Shown: positions 44,783-55,345 of the stretch, one piece after another | Position numbering within the stretch: the first letter of the stretch is position 1 | Layout of the letters: every line of letters starts with the position of its first letter | Source of the DNA: Novosphingobium mangrovisedimenti | Lineage (GTDB): Bacteria > Pseudomonadota > Alphaproteobacteria > Sphingomonadales > Sphingomonadaceae | Reading direction: 5' to 3' | NCBI RefSeq assembly: GCF_025153475.1 | Contig: NZ_JANZXA010000008.1 | Span: forward strand, 146,151 to 210,150 | DNA: 64,000 nt | Translations under genes and position numbers: made by a program | The notes under the pieces: generated by a model | Told to the model about the DNA's origin: nothing | The model's input: the letters and a program-made list of their open reading frames with translations, nothing else | The model's database searches: none

Positions 44783-44935
44783 GCCCTGTGCCTCCCCTCT
44801 GCGAGCACGCCCTTTTCCGGCGCATCGTTTGACCTTGCTTAACCTGCCCGTGAAGCGGGGCAAGGTTCCCACGCGGGGACAAGGCCGCCCGAATGCCCGG
44901 GCCACCTTGCTAATCGTCTTCGATGGAAAGCCGGA

Positions 44936-45421
44936 TCAGTCCGCCGGTGCCTTTTCGCGCAGCTCTTCCAGCGTAAAGCCGTTGGCCGGGGTGCACTGCT
45001 GCACTTCGATCACGTTGCCTTCGGGATCGTAGCCGTAGAGCGTCTTGACGTGGCCGGCGTCGACGAACTCGCGATCGTTGAAGGTCATGCCGCAGGCCTT
45101 GAGGTGCGCCATGTCCTTTTCGATGTCGGTCACGTCGATGCAGAAATGGGTGTAGCCGCGGTCATAGGGCCGCAGCGGCCGCTCCAGATCGGATTCGGGC
45201 GCGCTGTATTCGAACAGCTCGAGATAGCAGGTCCCGGCCCGCAGCATGACACCCCTTGCGGCCGATTTCGGCACGTCGACGATGTAGTCCATCACCTCCT
45301 GATCGACCCAGGAAAAGCCTTCGTCATCGACCGGTTCGAAGCCGAAGGCCTCGCAATAGAAGCGCTTCATCCGCGCCATATCGCGGCAGTTCACACCGAT
45401 GTGATGGATGCCTCTGATCAT
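44936..45421 (-). CDS. VOC/glyoxalase-fold protein
   Basis: A 161-residue vicinal-oxygen-chelate protein with the paired beta-alpha-beta-beta-beta modules (IHHIGVNCRDMARMKRFYCEAFGF and THFCIDVTDIEKDMAHL, YDPEGNVIEVQQ). Candidate metal ligands are the early HH, the second-module histidine and the glutamates near LELFE and EVQQ. Could be an extradiol dioxygenase-, isomerase- or glyoxalase-type enzyme; not resolvable here. Downstream of an SDR gene on the same strand. Confidence 0.85.
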   Translation of the reverse strand: MIRGIHHIGVNCRDMARMKRFYCEAFGFEPVDDEGFSWVDQEVMDYIVDVPKSAARGVMLRAGTCYLELFEYSAPESDLERPLRPYDRGYTHFCIDVTDIEKDMAHLKACGMTFNDREFVDAGHVKTLYGYDPEGNVIEVQQCTPANGFTLEELREKAPAD

Positions 45422-45509
45422 CGTCTCTTCTCCCGGGCCATGTGCGAGCGACTATCACGGATCGTGAATTGACCGGCAATCGCATCGGCTTGACCGCAGC
45501 GGAAAGGGC

Positions 45510-46304
45510 TCAGGCTTCCTCGTCGGGCTCCACCCATTTCGTGCGCGTCACGCGCGGCGAGAGGTACTTGGTCGCCGTCCAGCCGCCGTCGACGACGATC
45601 GACTGGCCGTTGATCATCTCGCTGCCGGGCAGGCACAGGAAAGCGATGACCGATGCGATGTCTTCGGGCTGGGCAAGGCGCGGATAGGGCGTGGTCTCCA
45701 CATTGCTGCGCTTGAAGATCTCGTCCTCGAAGCGGTGGGCGACCATGTCGGTCATCGTCACGCCGGGCGCCACGCAGTTCGAGCGGATGCCGCGCGGGCC
45801 GTATTCGCAGGCCATGTGCTCGGTCATCGACTTAAGACCGCCCTTGGCCGCCGAATAGGCCCCGCCGCGGCGTCCGCCGATATGCGCGAAAGTGCTGGTG
45901 ACGTTCACCACGCTCGCCCCTTCCGAAAGGTGCGGGATCACGTCGCGGCACAAGCGGAACGGCGCGACCAGCATGATGTCGAGGAAGTAGTCCAGCGTCG
46001 GATCGTCGGTTTCGTCGAGCGGCTTGGGACTGCCGACACCGGCATTGTTCACCAGCGCATCGATGCGGCCGAAGCGTTCGAGCGTCTGATCGACGATCAT
46101 CTGTGGCGCTGCTGGATCGGTGACATCGGCACTGATCGACAGGACATGGTCCGGATTGCCAATTTCAGCCTCGAGCGTGGCCAGCTTTTCCCTGGAGCGG
46201 CCGACACCGACGATCGCAAAGCCTTCCCCGTGCAGGAGCTTTGCCGTTTCCAGACCGATGCCGCTGCCCGCACCGGTGATGATCGCCACTTTCATCTCGC
46301 CCAT
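45510..46304 (-). CDS. Short-chain dehydrogenase/reductase
   Basis: A 264-residue SDR with TGAGSGIG, NNAG, the catalytic serine (VTSTFAHIG) and YSAAKGG. An ATG at 46295 is an alternative start three residues in. The C-terminal tail beyond the normal SDR end (about 20 residues, RVTRTKWVEPDEEA) is extra. It is divergent from the third CoA-transferase gene and upstream of the VOC gene. Confidence 0.9.
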   Translation of the reverse strand: MGEMKVAIITGAGSGIGLETAKLLHGEGFAIVGVGRSREKLATLEAEIGNPDHVLSISADVTDPAAPQMIVDQTLERFGRIDALVNNAGVGSPKPLDETDDPTLDYFLDIMLVAPFRLCRDVIPHLSEGASVVNVTSTFAHIGGRRGGAYSAAKGGLKSMTEHMACEYGPRGIRSNCVAPGVTMTDMVAHRFEDEIFKRSNVETTPYPRLAQPEDIASVIAFLCLPGSEMINGQSIVVDGGWTATKYLSPRVTRTKWVEPDEEA

Positions 46305-46499
46305 AGTACCCGTTCCATCTCTTGCTTGCTGGCCGTTCCAGCCGCGCTAGCGCCCTTTTCCGTGCGCGACCAAGTCTGACCCGCGCGGTAAACGCGCTTG
46401 ATCGTCTGAGCGATCAGCAGGCCCGCCCAACTTGGCCCGCCCCAGCGCGCTGGCTAATGTCCGCACACACGAAACCGACGAGAAGTGACCGAGAGGACC

Positions 46500-47753
46500 A
46501 TGACCCAGACCGCCCCCGCCAACAAGAGCGCCCTCTCAGGCATTCGCGTCATCGACATGAGCCGTGTGTTCGCGGCCCCTGTGGGCGCCCAGATCCTCGG
46601 TGACCTCGGCGCGGATGTCATCAAGGTTGAACGCCCCGGCGTCGGCGACGACGGGCGCGGCTATGGCTTTTCATGGGTTCCCGGCAAGGACGGCATCGAA
46701 ACGCACCATTCCAGCTTCTTCACCGTTTCGAACCGCAACAAGCGCTCGATCACGGTCAACCACCGTGAGCCGGAAGGCCAGGAGATCCTCAAGAAGCTGG
46801 TCGAATCCGCCGATGTGCTGATCGAGAACTACAAGGTGGGCGACCTCGCACGCTTCGGCCTCGACTACGAGAGCCTGAAGAAGATCAACCCGCGCCTCAT
46901 CTACTGCTCGGTCACCGGCTTCGGCCAGGACGGCCCGATGGCCGCCCGGCCCGGTTATGACGGGCTGTTCCAGGCGACCGGCGGCATGATGGCCGTCACC
47001 GGCATTCCCGAAGGCCAGCCCGGCGCCGGCCCGCTCAAGACCGGCCCCAGCCTCGTCGACTTCGTGACCGGCCACAACACCGCACTCGCGATCATGGGCG
47101 CGCTGATGTACCGCAACCAGACCGGCGAAGGGCAGTACATCGACATCGCCCTGCTCGACAGTTCGGTGGCGATGGTCAGCCACATCATGCAGGACTACCT
47201 GATCAGCGGTAACGCCCCGCCGCGCCTCGGCAACGGCGGCAACGGCGGCGGCCCGGCCGACCTGATCTACTGCTCGGACGGCATCATCTACCTCACCGCC
47301 GGCACCGACGAGCACTACCGCCGCCTGACCGTGCTGATGGAACAGCCCGAACTGTTCACCGACGAACGCTTCGACTCCAACTTCAAGCGGGGCAAGACCA
47401 ACCGGGCCGAGCTGATGGACATCATCAACGCCTGGAGCCGCCAGTTCACCACCGCGAAGGTTCAGGAAATGCTCGACGGCGTGGGCATTCCCGCCGCCAG
47501 GTACAACGAACTGGCCGACGTCTGGGACGATGTGCAGGTCCGGCACCGCAACCTGCGCGCGCGCACCCCGCATGCCTATGCCGAGGCCGGCTATGTCGAC
47601 CTGATCGAGAGCCCGCTGGCCAAGATGAGCGAGAGCCCCGCCACGATCCGCATGGCCCCGCCAATGCTGGGCGAGCACAACGACGATGTGCTGGGCGAAC
47701 TCGGCTACAGCGCGGAGCGCATCGCCGAGCTCAAGGAGAAGAAGGTCCTCTAA
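46500..47753 (+). CDS. CaiB/BaiF-family CoA-transferase (class III), third copy
   Basis: A 417-residue class III CoA-transferase, the most canonical of the three in the window. It has the N-terminal GIRVIDMSRVFAAPVGAQILGDLGADVIK, a glycine-rich loop GGNGGNGGG in the active site, and the catalytic aspartate at about 215 (GEGQYIDIALLD). The ATG at 46500 has a GAGAGG box; a GTG at 46485 is possible. Followed by a repeat element. Confidence 0.92.
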   Translation: MTQTAPANKSALSGIRVIDMSRVFAAPVGAQILGDLGADVIKVERPGVGDDGRGYGFSWVPGKDGIETHHSSFFTVSNRNKRSITVNHREPEGQEILKKLVESADVLIENYKVGDLARFGLDYESLKKINPRLIYCSVTGFGQDGPMAARPGYDGLFQATGGMMAVTGIPEGQPGAGPLKTGPSLVDFVTGHNTALAIMGALMYRNQTGEGQYIDIALLDSSVAMVSHIMQDYLISGNAPPRLGNGGNGGGPADLIYCSDGIIYLTAGTDEHYRRLTVLMEQPELFTDERFDSNFKRGKTNRAELMDIINAWSRQFTTAKVQEMLDGVGIPAARYNELADVWDDVQVRHRNLRARTPHAYAEAGYVDLIESPLAKMSESPATIRMAPPMLGEHNDDVLGELGYSAERIAELKEKKVL

Positions 47754-47776
47754 GGCGTAATCACCGTACTGTGAAT

Positions 47777-47859
47777 CGTCATTGCGAGGCCCGCAGGGCC
47801 GCGGCAATCCAGGGCGGTGTCAAGCGGCTCTGGATTGCTTCGCTTCGCTCGCAATGACG
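47777..47859. repeat. Palindromic intergenic repeat, CGTCATTGCGAG family (copy 1)
   Basis: Ends are an inverted pair CGTCATTGCGAG and CTCGCAATGACG, with an inner GCAATCCAG/CTGGATTGC pair. The same element occurs again at 57937-58029. It lies between a CoA-transferase and serB. Confidence 0.85.
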
Positions 47860-47927
47860 AATGTCTTATTCATAAGGTGATCTGGCGCAGCCTGCCCACC
47901 CCGCGAATGCGCTGTCGCGCGAGGCTC

Positions 47928-48812
47928 CTATTCCTCGACCCACTCGCTGCGATCGATACCCAGCAGGCTGAGAACGCTGGTGAGGTCGCCCCGGTCGATC
48001 CAGCCGTTGGCAGCAGCGCGCGCCTTGGGCTTGGCGCGATAAGCAATGCCGTAGGTCGCCGCTTCCAGCATCGGGATGTCGTTGGCGCCGTCGCCGGTGG
48101 CAAGGCTCGTCGCCCCTTCGCTTTCCTCTGCCATCAGCGATTCCAGCGTGGCCTTCTTCACCGAGCTGTCGACGATCCCGCCGACCAATCCGCCGGTCAG
48201 CTTGCGGCCCGAGACTTCGAGGCGGTTGCCCACGACCTGCTCGAAACCCAGCCATTCCGCAACGGGATCGGCGAAGTGATGGAAACCGCCCGTAACCAGC
48301 ACGGTGCGGCAACCCAGCTTCTTCAGCGTCTGGACCAGAACCCGCGCTCCGGCCATCGGACGAATCCGACCGGTGAGGCACTGGTCGATCGCATCGATGG
48401 ACAGCCCTTCCAGCAGCCCTACGCGCTCGCGCAGGGCCTGTTCGAAATCCAGCTCGCCCTGCATCGCGCGTTCGGTGATGGCGGCGATATGCTCCTTGAG
48501 GCCTGCGAAATCGCCCAGTTCGTCGATGCATTCCTGGCCGATCATCGTCGAATCCATGTCCGAAATGAACACGCGCGGGATCGCGGGTTCCTCGCGGCAG
48601 ACAAGGCCGTCGCTGGGCGCGAAATGCGCATCGAGCCCGGCGCGCAGCGCGGCGACATCGTCATCGGGCGAGTCGATCTCCATCGTCTGCCCGCAGAAAT
48701 CGAGCATCGATGCCGAAGCGATTCGCACACCCGTTTTCTCAAGATCCGCCTTCGCCGCGTCGAGTCTGGTCGAAAGATGATCCGGTTCTGCTATCAGCCG
48801 GGCAATGAGCAC
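47928..48812 (-). CDS. serB: Phosphoserine phosphatase
   Basis: SerB dephosphorylates phosphoserine in serine synthesis. The 294-residue protein has an N-terminal regulatory segment and the HAD catalytic motif DMDSTM (Asp85/Asp87), the TGGF motif II, and GDGANDIPML for metal binding. The start is the GTG at 48812 because the resulting sequence matches the usual SerB N-terminus. That GTG overlaps the ATG of the divergent miaA by 8 bp. The frame further upstream is miaA antisense. Confidence 0.95.
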   Translation of the reverse strand: MLIARLIAEPDHLSTRLDAAKADLEKTGVRIASASMLDFCGQTMEIDSPDDDVAALRAGLDAHFAPSDGLVCREEPAIPRVFISDMDSTMIGQECIDELGDFAGLKEHIAAITERAMQGELDFEQALRERVGLLEGLSIDAIDQCLTGRIRPMAGARVLVQTLKKLGCRTVLVTGGFHHFADPVAEWLGFEQVVGNRLEVSGRKLTGGLVGGIVDSSVKKATLESLMAEESEGATSLATGDGANDIPMLEAATYGIAYRAKPKARAAANGWIDRGDLTSVLSLLGIDRSEWVEE

Positions 48813-49791
48813 TGCGAATTCCCTTGATGCTACGTTCGATCTCGCCGCCGGTGACCGGCCGCCGCTGGCGCTCATCGCAGGGCCGACCGCGAGCGGCAAG
48901 AGCGATTGTGCCGTGGCGTTGGCGCAGGAACTGGAACGGCGCGGACGGCGCGCCGTCATCGTCAATGCCGACAGTTCGCAGGTCTACGCCGACCTGACAG
49001 TGCTCAGCGCCCGCCCCACGCGAGAGGACATGGGCGGCATCGAGCATCGCCTGTTCGGCGCATGGGACGGCGCGCAGGCCTGCTCCGCCGCCGACTGGAC
49101 ACGGGCCGCGCGCGAAACGATTGCCGAAATCCACGGCGAAGGCGCCGTGCCGATCCTCGTCGGCGGGACCGGCCTTTATATACGCACCCTGCTGGAAGGC
49201 ATCGCGCCGGTCCCGCCGATCGACCCGCAAGTGCGCGAGGCCGTGCGCGCTCTGCCCGTCGAGGAAGCCTATGCCGCGCTCCTGATCGAGGACCCGGAAC
49301 GCGCCGCCCGGCTTGCCCCGGCCGACAGCACCCGCGTCGCCCGCGCGCTGGAGGTCGTACGATCGAGCGGGCACTCGCTCGCCTACTGGCAGGCCCGGAC
49401 CACCGGCGGCATCGGGCATGGCGTCACCCTGTTCCCAGCGATCCTCCTGCCCGAACGCCAGGCGCTCTACGCGCGGTGCGACTTGCGCTTCCAACGCATG
49501 ATCGAGCGCGGCGCCATGGACGAAGTCGAGGCGCTGCTGGCACGCGGACTCGATCCCGACCTTCCCGTCATGCGCGCCATCGGCGTTCCCGAGCTTGCCG
49601 GAGTCGCGGCCGATTCATGGTCTCTAGACGAGGCCATCACCCGCGGTGCGCAAGCAACGCGCAACTACGCCAAGCGTCAATATACCTGGCTGCGCCACCA
49701 GCCACCGAAAGATTGGCCTCGCATCGAATTTCAAAATTTCTATAATATAGATATTAATATAATTTTATTGCGCAATTTATGGTTGACGTAA
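48805..49791 (+). CDS. miaA: tRNA dimethylallyltransferase
   Basis: MiaA adds dimethylallyl to A37 of UNN-reading tRNAs. The 328-residue product has the P-loop GPTASGKS (26-33), the NADSSQVYADLTVLSARP region and a C-terminal RQYTWLRHQ motif. The last 20 residues (about 309-328, from FQNFYNIDIN) are encoded by an unusually AT-rich tract in a high-GC gene and look unlike the family. Its start overlaps that of divergent serB, so each promoter must lie inside the other gene. Confidence 0.95.
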   Translation: MSTANSLDATFDLAAGDRPPLALIAGPTASGKSDCAVALAQELERRGRRAVIVNADSSQVYADLTVLSARPTREDMGGIEHRLFGAWDGAQACSAADWTRAARETIAEIHGEGAVPILVGGTGLYIRTLLEGIAPVPPIDPQVREAVRALPVEEAYAALLIEDPERAARLAPADSTRVARALEVVRSSGHSLAYWQARTTGGIGHGVTLFPAILLPERQALYARCDLRFQRMIERGAMDEVEALLARGLDPDLPVMRAIGVPELAGVAADSWSLDEAITRGAQATRNYAKRQYTWLRHQPPKDWPRIEFQNFYNIDINIILLRNLWLT

Positions 49792-49811
49792 CACATACGT
49801 TCTCATAGAGG
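49783..49811 (+). promoter_or_regulatory. Candidate promoter of the ilv operon
   Basis: TTGACG at 49783-49788 is followed 17 bp later by TAGAGG (49806-49811), a partial -10. It sits directly downstream of an AT-rich tract (49735-49780) that could act as an UP element. The -35 overlaps the last codons of miaA. Confidence 0.35.
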
Positions 49812-49851
49812 CCGCAAATACCTGCTGATGGAAGTATGCAGGGAGGAGAGG

Positions 49852-50016
49852 ATGACCCGGCACGGCCCTGTCGTGTCGGGTCGGTTTCATTGGAAAGCGA
49901 GGAACTTTGGGAAACGCTTGTTTCCCGAGCCATTCCGACTATGGATGCCCGCTTTCAAGATACAGCCCGATAATTGCGGGCGTGTATCGGTTCGAAAAGG
50001 AATGTGTTGTGAGTGA
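49852..50016 (+). CDS. Possible upstream ORF (54 aa) in the ilvB leader
   Basis: An ATG with a very strong GGGAGGAGAGG box opens a frame whose TGA (50014-50016) overlaps the ilvB start (50009) by 8 bp, the geometry of a translational-coupling leader. Two hairpins (49909-49926 and 49965-49981) fall inside it. Its codons show no run of isoleucine, valine or leucine, unlike a classical ilv attenuator peptide, and composition is unremarkable. It may not be translated. Confidence 0.3.
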   Translation: MTRHGPVVSGRFHWKARNFGKRLFPEPFRLWMPAFKIQPDNCGRVSVRKGMCCE

Positions 50017-51751
50017 AGAGCGCAGCGGCGCAAACATCTTGGTTGAAAGCCTCGTTCGTCAGGGCGTCGAATTCGTATTCGGCTATCCCGGCGGCGCCGT
50101 GCTTCCGATCTATGATGCCCTCTTCGGCGAAGAACGCATCCGTCACATCCTGGTGCGTCACGAGGCCGGCGCCGCGCACGCGGCCGAAGGCTATGCCCGC
50201 TCGACCGGCAAGCCGGGCGTCGTGCTCGTCACCTCGGGCCCGGGCGCAACCAATGCCATCACCGGCATTGCCGATGCCTTCATGGATTCGATTCCGCTCG
50301 TCGTCATCACCGGCCAGGTCGCAACCAGCCTGATCGGGTCCGACGGCTTCCAGGAAGCCGATACCGTCGGGATTTCGCGCCACTGCACCAAGCACAACTA
50401 CCTCGTGAAGGACCCGGCCAACCTTGCCGCGGTGATCGACGAGGCTTTCCAGATCGCCACCACCGGCCGTCCCGGCCCGGTGCTGATCGATATTCCCAAG
50501 GACGTTCAGGTCGCCACCACGGCCTGGAATGACGGTCCGCTCCAGCGCCGCCAGCGTTATGCACCGCGCACCCAGGGCGCCAGCGAGGAGATCGAGCAGG
50601 CCGTCGCGATGATCGCAGCGGCACAGGCTCCGGTGCTCTATACCGGCGGCGGCGTGATCAATTCCGGCCCGCGCGCCACGGCGCTGCTGCGCGAGTTGCA
50701 GGCAAAGACCGGCGCGCCCGTCACCTCGACGCTGATGGGTCTGGGCGCCTTCCCGGCCGACAGCCGCGACTGGCTTGGCATGCTGGGTATGCACGGCACC
50801 TACGAATCGAACATGGCGATGAACCAGGCGGACCTGATCGTCTGCGTCGGCGCCCGCTTCGATGACCGCGTGACCGGCCGCCTCGATGCCTTCGCGCCCA
50901 ATTCAAAGAAGATCCACATCGACATCGACCGGTCCTCGATCAACAAGACGGTCCCGGTCGACCTGCCGATCATCGGCGACTGCGCGCAGGTTCTCGAACA
51001 GATCCTCGAACTGTGGGGCGACCGCAAGCCGCAAGACCTGACCGCGTGGAAGGACCGCATCGACACCTGGCGCGAGAAGAAGAGCCTCTCGTTCCCGGAC
51101 AACCGCGATGCGATCATGCCGCAGCTCGCGATCCAGCGCCTGTTCGCGCTGACCAAGCCGATGGACCCGATCATCTCGACCGAAGTCGGCCAGCACCAGA
51201 TGTGGGCGGCGCAGCACTTCCACTTCTTCGGCCCGAACAAGTGGCTGACTTCAGGCGGCCTCGGCACCATGGGCTATGGCCTGCCTGCCGCCATCGGCGC
51301 GCAGCTCGGCAACCCGGACAGCCTCGTCATCGACATCGCGGGCGACGCTTCGATCCAGATGAATATCCAGGAACTGGGCACCGCCACGCAGTACCGCCTG
51401 CCGGTCAAGATCTTCATCCTCAACAACGAGTGGATGGGCATGGTCCGCCAGTGGCAGGAGCTGACTTACGAGAGCCGCTATTCGAACTCGTACTCGGATA
51501 GCCTGCCCGACTTCGTGAGGCTGGCCGAGGCCTATGGCTGGAAGGGCATCCGCATCACCAAGGAAAGCGAGCTCGATGACGGCATCCAGGCCATGATCGA
51601 CTATCCCGGCCCGGTGATCGTGGACTGCTGCGTTCACAATGAAGCGAACTGCTTCCCGATGATCCCCTCGGGCGCGGCGCACACCGACATGATCCTCTAC
51701 GGCGATACGGTCGCCGGAACCATGGACGACGAGGCCAAGGCGCTCGTCTGA
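50009..51751 (+). CDS. ilvB: Acetolactate synthase, large (catalytic) subunit
   Basis: ThDP/FAD enzyme for the first common step of branched-chain amino acid synthesis. The 580-residue protein has the catalytic-glutamate helix [30 protein letters not shown], and the ThDP-binding [21 protein letters not shown]...LNN motif. The GTG at 50009 has AAAAGGA before it. The frame extends to 49907 but the family starts here. Followed 28 bp later by the regulatory subunit gene. Confidence 0.96.
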   Translation: MSEERSGANILVESLVRQGVEFVFGYPGGAVLPIYDALFGEERIRHILVRHEAGAAHAAEGYARSTGKPGVVLVTSGPGATNAITGIADAFMDSIPLVVITGQVATSLIGSDGFQEADTVGISRHCTKHNYLVKDPANLAAVIDEAFQIATTGRPGPVLIDIPKDVQVATTAWNDGPLQRRQRYAPRTQGASEEIEQAVAMIAAAQAPVLYTGGGVINSGPRATALLRELQAKTGAPVTSTLMGLGAFPADSRDWLGMLGMHGTYESNMAMNQADLIVCVGARFDDRVTGRLDAFAPNSKKIHIDIDRSSINKTVPVDLPIIGDCAQVLEQILELWGDRKPQDLTAWKDRIDTWREKKSLSFPDNRDAIMPQLAIQRLFALTKPMDPIISTEVGQHQMWAAQHFHFFGPNKWLTSGGLGTMGYGLPAAIGAQLGNPDSLVIDIAGDASIQMNIQELGTATQYRLPVKIFILNNEWMGMVRQWQELTYESRYSNSYSDSLPDFVRLAEAYGWKGIRITKESELDDGIQAMIDYPGPVIVDCCVHNEANCFPMIPSGAAHTDMILYGDTVAGTMDDEAKALV

Positions 51752-51779
51752 GCCGCGGTTTTCAAGGAAACCCAGAGAA

Positions 51780-53425
<1,646 letters not shown>

Positions 53426-53472
53426 CGGCCTGCGGGCCGGACGCAAACGACGCCTCACCGACATTCGGAAAA

Positions 53473-53519
53473 GAAGCTCCCGGTCCCGCCAGTGCAGGAC
53501 CGGGAGTTTCTTTTTTTTT
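53473..53519 (+). terminator. Rho-independent terminator of the ilv operon
   Basis: A 10-bp GC-rich stem (53477-53486 with 53497-53506), extended to 14 bp by four more pairs including one G-T, is followed by nine consecutive T bases (53511-53519). About 50 bp after the ilvC stop. Confidence 0.95.
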
Positions 53520-53596
53520 GCGTCCGGGCATCGACGCTTGCGGTTGCACCGACGTTCATCGGCGATAAGCTAGGCGCCTTCGTCAAGGAGATGCCC

Positions 53597-53902
53597 ATGA
53601 CAGCCCCCCGTCTTGCCGCCATTGTAACCCTGCTTTCGCTCGCCGCCTGTTCGACCGAGACACCGCCGCCTGCGCCCACACCGGCCCCGCCCACCCCGCA
53701 AGGCTGCGGCGCGGAACAGCTCGGCGCCTATGTCGGCCAGCCCGCCAGCGATGCGGTGCTTGCGCGCATCCGCGAATGGCGCGGCGACAAGCCGATCCGT
53801 GTGCTCAAGCCCGGCTCGGCGATGACGATGGACTACCGCCCCGAACGCCTGAACATCTTCCTCGACGACAAGGGCATGATCGAAAAGTTCCAGTGCAACT
53901 GA
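53597..53902 (+). CDS. Lipoprotein, I78-type peptidase inhibitor-like
   Basis: A 101-residue protein with a lipoprotein signal (lipobox LAAC, Cys at about residue 16), a Pro-rich linker and an I78-like domain: CGAEQLGAYVGQPASDAVL and a C-terminal SAMTMDYRPERLNIFLDD with a final Cys. It may protect the cell from its own or host serine proteases at the envelope. The ATG at 53597 is 6 bp downstream of the AAGGAG box; the one at 53591 is closer than ideal. Confidence 0.85.
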   Translation: MTAPRLAAIVTLLSLAACSTETPPPAPTPAPPTPQGCGAEQLGAYVGQPASDAVLARIREWRGDKPIRVLKPGSAMTMDYRPERLNIFLDDKGMIEKFQCN

Positions 53903-55042
53903 TCAGCGCATAAGCGCGAAGGCCTTGCGCACTTCCTCGACAAAGAGGGCGGGCTCTTCCCATGCCGCGAAGTGCCCGCCGCGTTCGGCCGCGTTCCAGT
54001 AGACGATGTTGCGCAGCAGGCGCTCGGCCCACTTGCGCGGCGCCTTGGTGATCTCGCGCGGGAAAGTGGAAACGGCCGCCGGGATCTCGACCGGGTCCGA
54101 TTTGGCGATGGCGCCGAAGCTTTCCCAATAGAGCCGCGCGGCCGACGCCCCGCTGGCCGAGAACCAGTAGAGCGAGATGTTGTCGAGGATCGCATCCATC
54201 GACAAAGCGTCCTCGGGCTCCCCCTGATTGTCGGTCCATGACCACATCTTCTCGTAGATCCAGCCCGCCAGCGCCGCCGGGGAATCGACGAGGCCATATC
54301 CGATGGTTTGCGGCCGGGTCGACTGGATCGCCGAATAGCCGGAATCGAACTGCTTGTACTTCTCGCCCGCAGCCCTGGCCTCGGCGACTTCGGCGCTGGG
54401 GTCGGCATAGTCCTCGCGCGTGGGCCGGGCGACCGGCATGTTGGTGTGGATGCCGGCGAGGCCCAGCGGTGCCTGCCCGCCCATCACCGTCGTCACGATC
54501 GCGCCCCAGTCTCCGCCTTGCGCTAGCCAACGCTCGTAGCCCAGCCGCCGCATCAGTTCGGCCCAGGCCCGGCCAATCCGATCTACATTCCAGCCTGCCG
54601 CCGTCGGTTTCCCCGAAAAGCCGTATCCGGGCAGCGAGGGCACGACGACGTGGAACGCGTCCTCGGCCCTTCCCCCGTGCGCGACCGGATCGCTGAGCGG
54701 TCCGATCGCTTCCATGAACTCGACCACCGAACCCGGCCAGCCGTGCGTCAGGATCAGCGGCACCGCCTGCGGATGCGGCGAAGGCACGTGGATGAAATGA
54801 ATGTCCAGCCCGTCGATCTCTGTCAGGTATTGCCCGAAGCCATTAAGCCGCGCCTCGCACCGGCGCCAGTCGTAGCCATCGGCCCAATAGGCCAGGAGCC
54901 GCTGCAGCGCGCCGAGCGGCGTTCCCTGCGACCAGTCGTCCACCGGCTCCTTTTCCGGCCAGCGGGTCATGGCGATCCGGCGTTTGAGATCATCGATCTG
55001 GGCTTCGGGAATGGCAAGGCGGAAGGGGCGAATTTCGGTCAT
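53903..55042 (-). CDS. Epoxide hydrolase (EHN-type)
   Basis: A 379-residue enzyme with the epoxide hydrolase N-terminal domain (about 1-110) and an alpha/beta-hydrolase core. The oxyanion motif is HGWPG (about 100-104) and the nucleophilic aspartate is at about 178 (GGDWGAIV). The catalytic histidine is likely in GGHFAAWEEP near the C-terminus. It opens an epoxide to a diol, perhaps detoxifying an oxygenase product. It is convergent with the I78 lipoprotein gene, ending one base after it. Confidence 0.93.
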   Translation of the reverse strand: MTEIRPFRLAIPEAQIDDLKRRIAMTRWPEKEPVDDWSQGTPLGALQRLLAYWADGYDWRRCEARLNGFGQYLTEIDGLDIHFIHVPSPHPQAVPLILTHGWPGSVVEFMEAIGPLSDPVAHGGRAEDAFHVVVPSLPGYGFSGKPTAAGWNVDRIGRAWAELMRRLGYERWLAQGGDWGAIVTTVMGGQAPLGLAGIHTNMPVARPTREDYADPSAEVAEARAAGEKYKQFDSGYSAIQSTRPQTIGYGLVDSPAALAGWIYEKMWSWTDNQGEPEDALSMDAILDNISLYWFSASGASAARLYWESFGAIAKSDPVEIPAAVSTFPREITKAPRKWAERLLRNIVYWNAAERGGHFAAWEEPALFVEEVRKAFALMR

Positions 55043-55204
55043 GCCATCATCCTATCGCGGTTAGGCAGGTATGCGAACCCGCCCGATGTCCCCTGCCCCT
55101 TGCGGCACAAACGCGTGCCGTCTCGGCCAATTTGCCTCCGGGAAACCACGGTAATGCGCCCTTTCCTCTTTACATCGCGGTCCGCCATCCCCATAGGCAC
55201 CTGC

Positions 55205-55255
55205 ATGACTATCCGGCTCGGCCTACTTCTGCGACTTACCCGCCCTTGGGCGTGA
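55205..55255 (+). CDS. leuA leader peptide (leucine attenuation)
   Basis: A 16-codon frame starting at 55205 encodes MTIRLGLLLRLTRPWA, with five leucines in seven consecutive positions, ending in TGA 90 bp before leuA. An in-frame ATG at 55154 would give 33 residues. The composition and place upstream of a leucine biosynthetic gene fit a leader peptide whose translation senses charged tRNA-Leu. Hairpin-forming segments (for example around GTCGTC/GACGAC) follow, but I see no clear U-rich terminator, so the mechanism is not certain. This and its surroundings account for the >300-base gap between the epoxide hydrolase and leuA. Confidence 0.7.
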   Translation: MTIRLGLLLRLTRPWA

Positions 55256-55345
55256 GGTGACGCGTCGTCCGGTCGGCGCGCTCGGCGCTCAAGGGACCTG
55301 AAACGACGACACCTGAAGAGCAGAATTCCCGAGCGAGACACACCA

